NCBI RefSeq assembly: GCF_000971295.1
Contig: NZ_LANJ01000011.1
Span: 737,247-801,246 of the forward strand
Direction of reading: 5' to 3'
DNA: 64,000 bases
From: Devosia epidermidihirudinis
GTDB lineage: Bacteria > Pseudomonadota > Alphaproteobacteria > Rhizobiales > Devosiaceae
The notes under the pieces: model-generated
Seen by the model: the letters and a program-made list of their open reading frames with translations, nothing else
Database searches by the model: none
What the model was told of the DNA's origin: nothing
In this document: piece after piece, positions 35,438-43,394 of the stretch
Layout: every line of letters begins with the position of its first letter
Position numbering within the stretch: the stretch's first letter is position 1
Program-made: the position numbers and the translations under genes

Positions 35438-35928
35438 CCGTCGGCAAACATGGCTGGGCGCGTTTCCAGCCATCCCCGCACTGCGCCGCCCTGCCCGCTC
35501 GCCCGATGGGGCTGCAAGCCAAACTGGTCGGCCAATTGCTCGAGCCCGATGCGCAGTATCAGCTTGGCGCTGCGCCGTGGCCAGCGCCGCTCGATCTCGA
35601 TGGCCTGCAGGCCCTTGCCCAGCCCGCACACGTCAAACACTACGCCCCAGCAGTCCCCCGGCAATTGCGCCGCGATCCGGTTGAGCGCCTGACGGGCCTC
35701 TACGGCACTGTCGCTAACCTCCGCCGCCCCGTTGCCGCCCTTACGTCCGCCACCGACCCGCGCCGGGTCATAGGACATGGTCACGCGCGGCACGAGACGT
35801 GAGCGCTCGATCAGCCGCGCCAGCCGATCGGCCGCCGCCACATGGTGGGGCAGCAGAAACGTCGCGCCATCCTCGCCCTTGCTGGCCGCGAGCCGCGCCA
35901 CCACTGCGTCATCGGCTTCAGTGCGCAT
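35434..35928 (-). CDS. DUF6456-like protein paired with a DnaA-domain protein
   Basis: 164 residues from ATG at 35928 (MRTEADDAVVARLAASKG). RSRLVPRVTMSYDPARVGGG, SDSAVEARQALNRIAAQLPGDCWGVVFDVCGLGKGLQAIEIERRWPRRSAKLILRIGLEQLADQFGL reads (in pieces) as the DUF6456 pattern found in DNA-binding proteins of Rhizobiales. The function is not established. It overlaps the DnaA-like gene upstream by 11 bp, so the two are made together. The open extension to 36069 is antisense-like sequence over the partner gene. Confidence 0.75.
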   Translation of the reverse strand: MRTEADDAVVARLAASKGEDGATFLLPHHVAAADRLARLIERSRLVPRVTMSYDPARVGGGRKGGNGAAEVSDSAVEARQALNRIAAQLPGDCWGVVFDVCGLGKGLQAIEIERRWPRRSAKLILRIGLEQLADQFGLQPHRASGQGGAVRGWLETRPAMFADG

Positions 35929-36280
35929 CTGCAACCCCCTCCGCTTGGGCAGCCTCCAGGCGCCGCTCAAGTGCGCTGACCTCCTCATCAAAGGCAGGAT
36001 CATCGCGCATATCCTCGATGACAGCGCAGGCATATGAGACTGTTGTCCTATCACGACCAAATGCGCCACCGATTTCCGTCAGGCTGCGCCCGAGCACAAC
36101 ATGGCTGAGATACATGGCAAGCTGGCGAGCACGGGCGGTTGGTGGGCGACACCGGGATTTGTGGATTATCAGCCGGATAGGTACGCGCTTTTCGCGCGCG
36201 ACAAGCGCAATCACATCATCGCAGGCAGAGCGCCGCGTCAGGGTGTTCAGCGGAGAAAGCGGATGACAGCCGGTATTCAT
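35918..36280 (-). CDS. Free-standing DnaA domain IV-like DNA-binding protein
   Basis: 120 residues without an ATPase domain. The C-terminal half is a DnaA domain IV: RQLAMYLSHVVLGRSLTEIG then GGAFGRDRTTVSYACAVIED, which contains the DnaA signature (D/R-T-T-V after AFG.R). A helical C-terminal tail is rich in Glu/Ala. The N-terminal ~35 residues are less conserved. It should bind DnaA-box-like DNA and could compete with DnaA at the origin or act as a transcription factor. It overlaps the DUF6456 gene downstream and lies near mucR. Confidence 0.85.
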   Translation of the reverse strand: MNTGCHPLSPLNTLTRRSACDDVIALVAREKRVPIRLIIHKSRCRPPTARARQLAMYLSHVVLGRSLTEIGGAFGRDRTTVSYACAVIEDMRDDPAFDEEVSALERRLEAAQAEGVADAH

Positions 36281-36385
36281 AGTCTGGCCTCGTCGGGTAC
36301 AAGGAATTTATTCCTACATACTGCGACGGTCAAAGCCAACCGGGGATAAGTGGGGAATTTACTGAGAGGCCAGAAGGGCCGGACA

Positions 36386-36419
36386 TTCAAACGGCCACTC
36401 TGGAGAGCGGCCGTTTGAA
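36386..36419. terminator. Long perfect hairpin downstream of mucR
   Basis: TTCAAACGGCC (36386-36396) pairs with GGCCGTTTGAA (36409-36419); the loop itself contains CTCTGGAGAG, which can pair further. It is ~80 bp after the mucR stop. The T-run is weak on both strands, so it may be a terminator or an RNA-stability element. Confidence 0.5.
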
Positions 36420-36498
36420 CTTTGGTTATCGCCGGGGCCTAATCGCCAGAACTGGCTGGATCAAGCGCGACGTCTCGTCGTGTGGCAGGCGCCGATAA

Positions 36499-36921
36499 TC
36501 AGGCAGCCTTGCGGCCGAGGCCATTGTCCTTGGCGAGCTTGGAGCGCGTCGCCGAGTAGTTTGGAGCAACCATTGGGTAGTCAGCTGGCAGGTTCCACTT
36601 CTCGCGGTATTCTTCTGGCGAGAGGTTGTAGTGGGTGCGCAGGTGACGCTTCAGGGATTTGAACTTTTTACCATCTTCGAGGCAGATGATAAAATCTGCA
36701 GCGACGGACTTGCGCACAGGCACAGCCGGCTTGAGTTCTTCAACCTGTACAGGGACTTCATTGTTCTGCAGGGCCCGCAGCGCGCCGTGCACCTCAGCGA
36801 TCAGCTTAGGCAGATCGGTGGGGCTAACTGCGTTGTGGCTCACATATGCAGAGACGATCTCGCTGCTGAGCTCGATTAGGTCGGTCTCATAGCCGGTCGC
36901 CGAACCGGTCGCTTCGTTCAT
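36499..36921 (-). CDS. mucR: MucR/Ros-family zinc-finger regulator
   Basis: 140 residues. The prokaryotic zinc finger is Cys80, Asp83, His93, His97 (CLED, nine residues, HLRTH), the form found in MucR where Asp replaces the second Cys of Ros. NLSPEEYREKWNLPADYPMVAPNYSATRSKLA reads (in pieces) as the conserved C-terminal DNA-binding region. MucR is an H-NS-like global silencer that controls motility, exopolysaccharide, quorum sensing and cell-cycle genes in rhizobia and represses itself. The upstream gap has an 11-base inverted repeat that may serve autoregulation. Confidence 0.95.
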   Translation of the reverse strand: MNEATGSATGYETDLIELSSEIVSAYVSHNAVSPTDLPKLIAEVHGALRALQNNEVPVQVEELKPAVPVRKSVAADFIICLEDGKKFKSLKRHLRTHYNLSPEEYREKWNLPADYPMVAPNYSATRSKLAKDNGLGRKAA

Positions 36922-36983
36922 AATTCAACCTTTCATGGGTTCTATAGAGCACCAACGAGGGCGGTCGATGCCGTGTGCATTCC

Positions 36984-37050
36984 TATGACTGTTCAGTTGC
37001 CTTCGCAAGGAGATGCAGCAATTAACATGTTACCGCGACGAACAGTCATA
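36984..37050. promoter_or_regulatory. Distant inverted repeat upstream of mucR
   Basis: TATGACTGTTC at 36984-36994 and GAACAGTCATA at 37040-37050 are perfect inverted copies 45 bp apart, between the mnhG stop and the mucR start. The spacing (arm centres ~56 bp) is near five helical turns, so bound dimers would face the same side. Could be an operator pair for MucR or another regulator, or an mRNA stem. Confidence 0.55.
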
Positions 37051-37054
37051 CTTG

Positions 37055-37399
37055 TCAATTCGGGCCGCTTTTAGACTTCATCTCGTCAGCAGCGATATTA
37101 TTTTTTGCCGCGTAGTCAGCGCCATAACTTGCCCTAGCCAACAGATGCGCTGACAAAGGCGTCGTAATTAAGATGAACACGACCCCGATTATTGCCCGTA
37201 CAGCAACGGCAGGATCGAAAGACAAGACGGCAACTGCTAGCAGAATCAGCCCACCACCGACCGCTCCGGCCTTGGATGCCGCGTGCATGCGGGTCAGCAG
37301 ATCGGGCAGGCGCAAGACGCCGACAGATGCCAGCAAACAAAATGCAGCACCGACAAGCATTAGGAAGCAACCAGCATAGATGGCGAGATCGACAATCAT
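37055..37399 (-). CDS. mnhG: Mnh/Mrp antiporter subunit G
   Basis: 114 residues, three TM helices. VLRLPDLLTRMHAASKAGAVGGGLILLAV is the MnhG/PhaG/MrpG signature (read in pieces: LRLPDLLTRMHAASKAGA). Last gene of the operon. It overlaps mnhF by ATGA. Confidence 0.93.
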   Translation of the reverse strand: MIVDLAIYAGCFLMLVGAAFCLLASVGVLRLPDLLTRMHAASKAGAVGGGLILLAVAVLSFDPAVAVRAIIGVVFILITTPLSAHLLARASYGADYAAKNNIAADEMKSKSGPN

Positions 37400-37698
37400 C
37401 GGTCGTTCTTCCCCGCTTTACCCAGATTTTTCGCCAAGATGTAGCGCGCAAACGCAATTGTCGCGAGAAAGCCCAACAGCGCCAGCGCAATTGCAATGTC
37501 CAGATACAGCATCAGCCCGGTGCGGATTGCCACCGTTCCAACAAAGCCCATGGCGAGGACCGTCAACAGATCGAGCGCCAAGACGCGGTCGGCCAGAGTT
37601 GGTCCGATGACAACACGAACAATTGAAATCAATAGCGACAGACCCAGCATCACCAGGGCGATCATTGTCGTTAGATCAAGCACATCTGCCGCGCTCAT
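37396..37698 (-). CDS. mnhF: Mnh/Mrp antiporter subunit F
   Basis: 100 residues with three TM helices and the family motif RVVIGPTLADRVLALDLLT. Part of the membrane core of the multisubunit Na+(K+)/H+ antiporter. ATGA overlaps with mnhE and mnhG. Confidence 0.93.
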   Translation of the reverse strand: MSAADVLDLTTMIALVMLGLSLLISIVRVVIGPTLADRVLALDLLTVLAMGFVGTVAIRTGLMLYLDIAIALALLGFLATIAFARYILAKNLGKAGKNDR

Positions 37699-38174
37699 GC
37701 GTACAACTCCCGCACCTTGGCCTCAAAGCCATTGGCAATGTCGGCGATAGCATCCTCGCGCGTTGTCAGCGCCAAAACGTGCACGTAGAGCGTGCTGCGA
37801 TCCTCCGAGACATCGATACTGAGCGTGCCCGGTGTCAGCGTGATGAGATTGGCCAAAAGCGTAATCTCGGCATCCGACTTCACCGTCAGCGGAAAGGCGA
37901 TAATAGCCGGGTTGAGCGCCGCCTTGAGGTTCGGCGACAGCACGATGATCGACACGCGCACGGCGCTGACCATCAGCTCCCACAGGAAGAGCCCCAGCAG
38001 CGACAGGGCAGCCCGCAGGCGGCGTAGGTTGATCCGCCCTTGCAGCGACTGCCGCAGCAGTAGCGCGACCACCAGGCCCAGCCCTGCCCCCAGCAGCAGG
38101 TTGAGTGGGTTAAAGCTGCCCGTTATGGCAGCCCAGATCAGCGCGAGTGTCAGTACCAGCAGCGCGGCTCTCAT
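37695..38174 (-). CDS. mnhE: Mnh/Mrp antiporter subunit E
   Basis: 159 residues. Two N-terminal TM helices, then SAVRVSIIVLSPNLKAALNPAIIAFPLTVKSDAEITLLANLITLTPGTLSIDVSEDRSTLYVHVL (read in pieces), the MnhE soluble part. It supports assembly of the antiporter. ATGA overlaps on both sides. Confidence 0.93.
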   Translation of the reverse strand: MRAALLVLTLALIWAAITGSFNPLNLLLGAGLGLVVALLLRQSLQGRINLRRLRAALSLLGLFLWELMVSAVRVSIIVLSPNLKAALNPAIIAFPLTVKSDAEITLLANLITLTPGTLSIDVSEDRSTLYVHVLALTTREDAIADIANGFEAKVRELYA

Positions 38175-39724
38175 GGCGTGCCTCCCGCCAGCCCAACCGC
38201 GCTCACGTAGCGCGACGGGTCGATCATATCGAAGGCCCCGGTGCCGATGATTTCCAGCAGCCCGTTAGGCCAGAGGCCGAGCGCCACCACGGCAGCTGTC
38301 AGCACGCCAGCCGTGCCATAGCGCAGCCATGCCTCATTGCGGCTCAGCACCACCAGCGGTTGCGGCTCCGCGCCGCTGCCTTCCATGCCATCGCGCCAGA
38401 ACATATGCGCCCAGAGCCGCGATACGGCGATCAGCGTCAGCACCGCATTGAGGATCAGCGCCACGACCAACGCGATGCCGCCCCAATCACCCTGCTCCAG
38501 CCCCGCCTGCAACAGCAACAGTTTGGGCCAGAAGCCCAATAGCGGCGGCACACCCGCCGCTGCCAGCATCAGCACGAAGAACAGGATCGAAAGCGGCGCA
38601 CTGGCTGCGTAGAGCCCGCCCATGCGGCGGCTATCGGTTTCGCCCGTCATCCGCTCGATCAGCCCCGCCACTAGATACAGCGCCGTCATCGTCAGCATGG
38701 CGTGCACGATGTAAAAGCCTGCCCCCGCCACCGCCGTGTGCGAACCGATGGCGATACCCGCCACAACGGCGCCAATGCCGCCGATAACGAGGAAGCCGAG
38801 CGCCCGGCGCAGATTGGTTTCCGCAATCGCCCCCAGTGGTGCGGTCAGCAGCGTTGCCACCGCGATCACCACCAGTACTGGCTCAAGCACCTCCCGGCTG
38901 GATGGCAGCAGCAGGATCAACACGCGCAGCAGCGCATAGGCACCGACCTTGGTCAGCAACCCGGCCATCAGCGCCGAAATCACCACAGGCGGCGTGTGAT
39001 AGGACGCTGGCAGCCAGGCGTTGAGCGGAAATGCCGCCGCCTTCATGCCGAAGGCCAGCAGCAACAGCGCGGCAATACCGGTCAGCGCCGCCGGATTGGC
39101 GTCCGGCGCCACGCGCAGGATATCGGCCATGTTCAGCGTGCCGAGCAGGCCATAGATCAGCCCGAGCGAGAGCAGGAACAGCGTCGTCGCGAGGAAATTG
39201 AGAAAGCCGTACTTCACCGCGCCATCAAGCTGTGCCGGACTTCCGCCCAGGACGATCAGCCCGAACGAAGCGATCAGCATCACCTCGAACCAGACATAGA
39301 GATTGAACAGATCGCCGGTGAGGAACGATCCGGTGACGCCTGCCAGCAACAGCAGGACCAGCGCGTGGAAGCCGTCGCGCCCATCATTGCTGGCGCGCTC
39401 GCCCTGCGCATAGACCAGCACAGCCAGCGTCACCAGCGCAGCGGTCAACGCAAAGACCACGCCAAAGGCGTCTGCGGCAAAGCTGATGCCGAAGGGCGGC
39501 AACCAGTTGCCCATGGTCATGCTCAGCGGCCCGGCAAAGGACACCCGCAGTAGCAGCGCAATCTCGCAGGCGATGATGGTCAGCACCACGCAGATGGCCA
39601 GCACGGCCGAGCTCGTGCTGCTCCGCCGCATCACCAAGGCTGCCGCGCCCATCAGCGCCAGCACCAGCGGCAGCACCACAATCCAGTCGGCTATGATCGT
39701 CGCCGTTTGCTGCATACCGTCCAT
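38171..39724 (-). CDS. mnhD: Mnh/Mrp antiporter subunit D
   Basis: About 517 residues and 14 TM helices. Homologous to NuoM/N of complex I: the conserved proton-path residues include Glu in LYVWFEVMLIASFGLIVLGG and Lys in LLAFGMKAAAFPLNAWLP. ATG at 39724 overlaps the mnhC stop; a TTG one codon earlier is unlikely. Together with MnhA it forms the ion-translocating part. Confidence 0.95.
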   Translation of the reverse strand: MDGMQQTATIIADWIVVLPLVLALMGAAALVMRRSSTSSAVLAICVVLTIIACEIALLLRVSFAGPLSMTMGNWLPPFGISFAADAFGVVFALTAALVTLAVLVYAQGERASNDGRDGFHALVLLLLAGVTGSFLTGDLFNLYVWFEVMLIASFGLIVLGGSPAQLDGAVKYGFLNFLATTLFLLSLGLIYGLLGTLNMADILRVAPDANPAALTGIAALLLLAFGMKAAAFPLNAWLPASYHTPPVVISALMAGLLTKVGAYALLRVLILLLPSSREVLEPVLVVIAVATLLTAPLGAIAETNLRRALGFLVIGGIGAVVAGIAIGSHTAVAGAGFYIVHAMLTMTALYLVAGLIERMTGETDSRRMGGLYAASAPLSILFFVLMLAAAGVPPLLGFWPKLLLLQAGLEQGDWGGIALVVALILNAVLTLIAVSRLWAHMFWRDGMEGSGAEPQPLVVLSRNEAWLRYGTAGVLTAAVVALGLWPNGLLEIIGTGAFDMIDPSRYVSAVGLAGGTP

Positions 39725-40101
39725 CAATAGCTCAGGGGTGGGTTGGGCGCATTGTCCGGCTCAGCCAGGCGCATGGTGTCGGTATTGTCGGCGTCGAGCG
39801 TCTGATAGGCGCGATAGGCCAGCACCAGCAGGAAGCTGAACATGGCAAAGCCGATGACGATAGCCGTCAGAATCAGCGCCTGTGGCAGCGGATTGGCGAT
39901 CGGCCCAGCAGGCACACTCAGCCCATCGGGTACAATCGGCGCGATTTCGCGGGTTAGCCGTCCGGCGGTGAAGATCAGCAGGTTCACGCCATTGCCCAGC
40001 ACCACCATGCCCAGCAGCATGCGGATCACCGAGCGCGACAGAAGCAGGTAGATCCCCAATGCCACAAACAGCCCGACCAGAATTGCCAGCACGTGTTCCA
40101 T
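39724..40101 (-). CDS. mnhC: Mnh/Mrp antiporter subunit C
   Basis: 125 residues, three TM helices, NuoK-like: RSVIRMLLGMVVLGNGVNLLIF then PLPQALILTAIVIGFAMFSFLL. Ends by overlapping mnhD and begins at the mnhB stop. Confidence 0.95.
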   Translation of the reverse strand: MEHVLAILVGLFVALGIYLLLSRSVIRMLLGMVVLGNGVNLLIFTAGRLTREIAPIVPDGLSVPAGPIANPLPQALILTAIVIGFAMFSFLLVLAYRAYQTLDADNTDTMRLAEPDNAPNPPLSY

Positions 40102-40526
40102 CAGGGTTCCTCCCCCTCATCGCCTTGCAGCGCCAGCGCCACGGCCGAAATGGTGCCAAAAACGACGAAATAGACCCCGATATCGAAGATCATCGGTGTG
40201 GACAGCGGCACCACGGTGTCGCCGAGATTGAGATAGAGCCAGATGCTGGTGAGGAAGGGCGACCCAGTTCCCAGCGACAACAGACCCGAGCCCGCCGCGA
40301 TGAACACGCCAAATCCGGCAAAGGCCGTCGGCTCAAACCGCAGCGCCTCGCGCACCGCCGGCACGCCCACCGCCATGGCATAGACCGCAATGGCCGAGGC
40401 CGCGATCAGCCCGCCGATAAAGCCGCCGCCCGGTTCATTGTGGCCGCGCAGGCATACATAGACCGAGAACACCAGCATGATGCCGACAATGACCGGCGCG
40501 AGCGTGCGGAAGATCAGCGTGTTCAT
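40101..40526 (-). CDS. mnhB: Mnh/Mrp antiporter subunit B
   Basis: 141 residues with four TM helices and the family motif [25 protein letters not shown] (in pieces [14 protein letters not shown]). Overlaps mnhA by ATGA and shares its last base region with mnhC. Confidence 0.95.
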   Translation of the reverse strand: MNTLIFRTLAPVIVGIMLVFSVYVCLRGHNEPGGGFIGGLIAASAIAVYAMAVGVPAVREALRFEPTAFAGFGVFIAAGSGLLSLGTGSPFLTSIWLYLNLGDTVVPLSTPMIFDIGVYFVVFGTISAVALALQGDEGEEP

Positions 40527-42931
40527 GCCGTGGCTCCCTTCGCCTTGCGGGTGCGGGGCTTGGGTGGCGCGGCTGGCTTTTTGCGGCTGCGCAGCAGCGC
40601 CATGATGGCGATCCCAGCGGCCATCACCACCGAAATTTCGCCCAGCGTATCAAAGCCGCGATAGTCGACGAGGATGACGTTGACGATATTGGCGCCGTGG
40701 GCAATCGGCACGCTGGTGGCGGTGAAGAAATCGCTGAGGCGTGTATCGAGCGGCCCGGCCAGAACCACCATGAGCAACAGGCTCACCCCTGCCCCGCAGA
40801 CAACAGCCAAAGTGCCGTCGCGCAGCAGGTCTTCGAGGTGACGCGGATCCCGCTCGTCGAGCTTCAGCTTGGTCATCACCAGCGTCAGAATCACGACCGA
40901 AAGGATTTCCACCATGAACTGGGTGAACGCCAGGTCGGGTGCGCCGAACAGCAGGAAGATCAGCGCCACCGCCGCACCCTGCACGCCCAACGACAGGATC
41001 GCCACCAAGCGGCTCGGCGCCATCAACACCGCGCCCAACCCGATCACCGCCAAGGCGATCACGCCCCATTCGTAGGGCCTCAGATCAGGCCAGGCCAGCA
41101 CCGCGCTCCAGTTGCCCAGCTCAGCCGTCGGCAACAGACGCTCCAGCCCGCCCATGCCCAAAAGCGGCACGAACAGCGCCAGCGCCAGCGTCACAAACAC
41201 CAGCACCAGATAAAGCTCCAGCCGACCATGATGCAGCCAGCGCGTCACCGCCCCGGCAAAGCGGATCAGGCCGAACATCACTGCGTCAAACACCGTGTCC
41301 GCCGTCCAGCCCAGCGCGGACGATGCGCGGCGCAGTCCCGAACGGATGGCCCCGGCCCAGTAATACACCGCGCCACTCAGGATCCAGGTCGCCACCGACA
41401 GCCAGATCACCGGGCTTGTCAGATCGATGGCCCAGCCCAGATGGCTTTCGACATAGTCGCCGCGTATCGAAGAGGCTGCGGGCGACAGAATGTAATCGGC
41501 CAGCCCGATGATAAAGATGGAGCCGATGACACCGGCAATCGCCAGCAGGATCGGCCCGGCCAGCATGGCGGGCGGCGCTTCATGGGCGTGGCGCGGCGTT
41601 TCGGTCATCGCGCCGAGGAAGGGCTTGATCACCACCAGCAGCGCCACCCCGCCCAGTAGCGCATTGCCCGCCACCAGAACCAGCAGCGTCAAAATGCCCT
41701 GCCACTCGGTATTGGCCAGCGCGAGATACATCTCTTCCTTGGCAAAGAACCCGATGGTCGGCGGCAGGCCAACCATGGCCAGCCCCGCCAGAACCGCCGC
41801 AAAGAACGTCAGTGGCATGACATTCGCGAGCCCGCCGAGCGCCGTGATTTCGCGCGTCCCGGTGCCGTGATCCACCGCGCCGACAATCATGAACATGGCC
41901 GCCTTGTAGAGCGCATGGGCAACGAAATAGGCGACCATGGCCAGAATGGCCGTCTCGGTCCCCAGCCCGATCAGCAGCACCAGAAGCCCCAGCGAGGCAA
42001 TCGTGGTCTGCGCCAGCATCTGTTTGAGATCGCTCTGGCGCATCGCCCCCAGCGCACCCCAGATCAGCGTCACGCCACCGAACCCGACCAGCAGCGTGGT
42101 CCAGATTTCTGTGCCGCCCAAAAACGGCGTCGTGCGCGCCAGCAGATAGACGCCCGCCTGCACCATCGTGGCGGAGTGCAGAAATGCCGAAACCGGCGTT
42201 GGCGCTTCCATGGCGTTGGGCAGCCAGAAGTGGAACGGAAACTGCGCCGATTTGGTGAAGGCGGCGAGAAGGATACAGGCGAGAACAATGCCATAAAGCC
42301 CGCTGTCGCGCACCACACCACCGATGGCGCTCATCTCCCAGGTGCCAGCAATCATCTGCAACAGCAGCACGCCCGCCAGCAGGCCCATGCCGCCGATATT
42401 GGTCACCACCAGCGCCTGAATAGCCCCGCGTCGCGCCGCCTGCCGGCTGTGGTCAAAGCCGATCAGCAGGAACGAGGTGACCGACGTCAGCTCCCAGAAC
42501 ATGAACAGCGCCAGCATGTTGTCGGCGAGCACAAGGCCCAGCATGGCGCCCATAAAGGCCATCAGAAACGCCAGGAACCGCCCCTGATGCGGATGCCCCT
42601 TGAGATAGGAGGCCGCGTAAAGCACCACCAGCGCGCCAATGCCCGCAATGGTCAGCGCAAAGGTCAGGCTCAGCCCGTCGAGATAGAACGACAGCCTGAG
42701 ATTATAGACCGGCACCCAATCGATAGCGCCCTGCACCAGCGTGCCGGTCGCAATGGGATGCAGATAGCTTGAGAGGTAAGCGAAGATCCCCGCAGGCACC
42801 AAGGCCAGCACCCAGCCGGCATACGACCCGATGAGGCGCTGCAACAGCGGCGTGAACAGCGCGGCGATAAACGGCGCAAGGGCAACGAGAATGAGAAGCG
42901 GGTCCAGTGTCTGCGTCAAATCCCCTGCCAT
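40523..42931 (-). CDS. mnhA: Mnh/Mrp antiporter subunit A
   Basis: 802 residues with ~20 TM helices. The N-terminal two thirds are NuoL-like: [20 protein letters not shown] has the key Glu, and [33 protein letters not shown] the Lys/His path (read in pieces). The C-terminal third contains the MbhD/E-type domains ([20 protein letters not shown], then [18 protein letters not shown]). A basic cytoplasmic tail follows. The system exports Na+ or K+ in exchange for H+, giving pH and salt tolerance. Confidence 0.95.
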   Translation of the reverse strand: MAGDLTQTLDPLLILVALAPFIAALFTPLLQRLIGSYAGWVLALVPAGIFAYLSSYLHPIATGTLVQGAIDWVPVYNLRLSFYLDGLSLTFALTIAGIGALVVLYAASYLKGHPHQGRFLAFLMAFMGAMLGLVLADNMLALFMFWELTSVTSFLLIGFDHSRQAARRGAIQALVVTNIGGMGLLAGVLLLQMIAGTWEMSAIGGVVRDSGLYGIVLACILLAAFTKSAQFPFHFWLPNAMEAPTPVSAFLHSATMVQAGVYLLARTTPFLGGTEIWTTLLVGFGGVTLIWGALGAMRQSDLKQMLAQTTIASLGLLVLLIGLGTETAILAMVAYFVAHALYKAAMFMIVGAVDHGTGTREITALGGLANVMPLTFFAAVLAGLAMVGLPPTIGFFAKEEMYLALANTEWQGILTLLVLVAGNALLGGVALLVVIKPFLGAMTETPRHAHEAPPAMLAGPILLAIAGVIGSIFIIGLADYILSPAASSIRGDYVESHLGWAIDLTSPVIWLSVATWILSGAVYYWAGAIRSGLRRASSALGWTADTVFDAVMFGLIRFAGAVTRWLHHGRLELYLVLVFVTLALALFVPLLGMGGLERLLPTAELGNWSAVLAWPDLRPYEWGVIALAVIGLGAVLMAPSRLVAILSLGVQGAAVALIFLLFGAPDLAFTQFMVEILSVVILTLVMTKLKLDERDPRHLEDLLRDGTLAVVCGAGVSLLLMVVLAGPLDTRLSDFFTATSVPIAHGANIVNVILVDYRGFDTLGEISVVMAAGIAIMALLRSRKKPAAPPKPRTRKAKGATA

Positions 42932-42934
42932 CCG

Positions 42935-43234
42935 CTAGCGCGGATACCCCTGCTTGAGAAATTCCGCGCGCATCAGCGGCTTGATCACCAGCACCATGTA
43001 GCCAATGGCAACAACCCCGACGAGGCCACCAATGATCGCGCCGCCGGCGAGGCCGCGTGTGCTGACAAAGCTGGCAATCAGGAAAGCTGCGAGGCCCAGA
43101 ACCAGCAACAGCCCAAGTAATATGATGGGGCGGCGGGCCACTTTGCGCTGTGTTGTCAAAATCAGCGTCTTGGCTTCATCGTCCGAAAGCGCATCGAGCT
43201 CTGGGAAGTTGCGCATTGGGTCCCAAGACCGCAT
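42935..43234 (-). CDS. Small two-TM membrane protein heading the mnh operon
   Basis: 99 residues from ATG at 43234 with GGAG 6 bases upstream. A charged cytoplasmic N-terminus (FPELDALSDDEAKTLILTTQRKVARR) is followed by two TM helices (about 38-58 and 64-84) and a short basic end. It ends three bases before mnhA, so it is probably in the operon. No family recognised. A regulatory or assembly role is possible. Confidence 0.75.
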   Translation of the reverse strand: MRSWDPMRNFPELDALSDDEAKTLILTTQRKVARRPIILLGLLLVLGLAAFLIASFVSTRGLAGGAIIGGLVGVVAIGYMVLVIKPLMRAEFLKQGYPR

Positions 43235-43394
43235 GACGTTCTCCGTAAACAGACACGAAACAGACTCGCCGCTACTTTCTGGCATGGGCTCCCCAGGTAA
43301 GCCACCCAAACAGGTAGCAATCCCCAACCTATCTGCCTACATCTGCCACACGCTGCATTGCGCAGTTCCCGCAAGCCATCGACCGGATGTCTCC

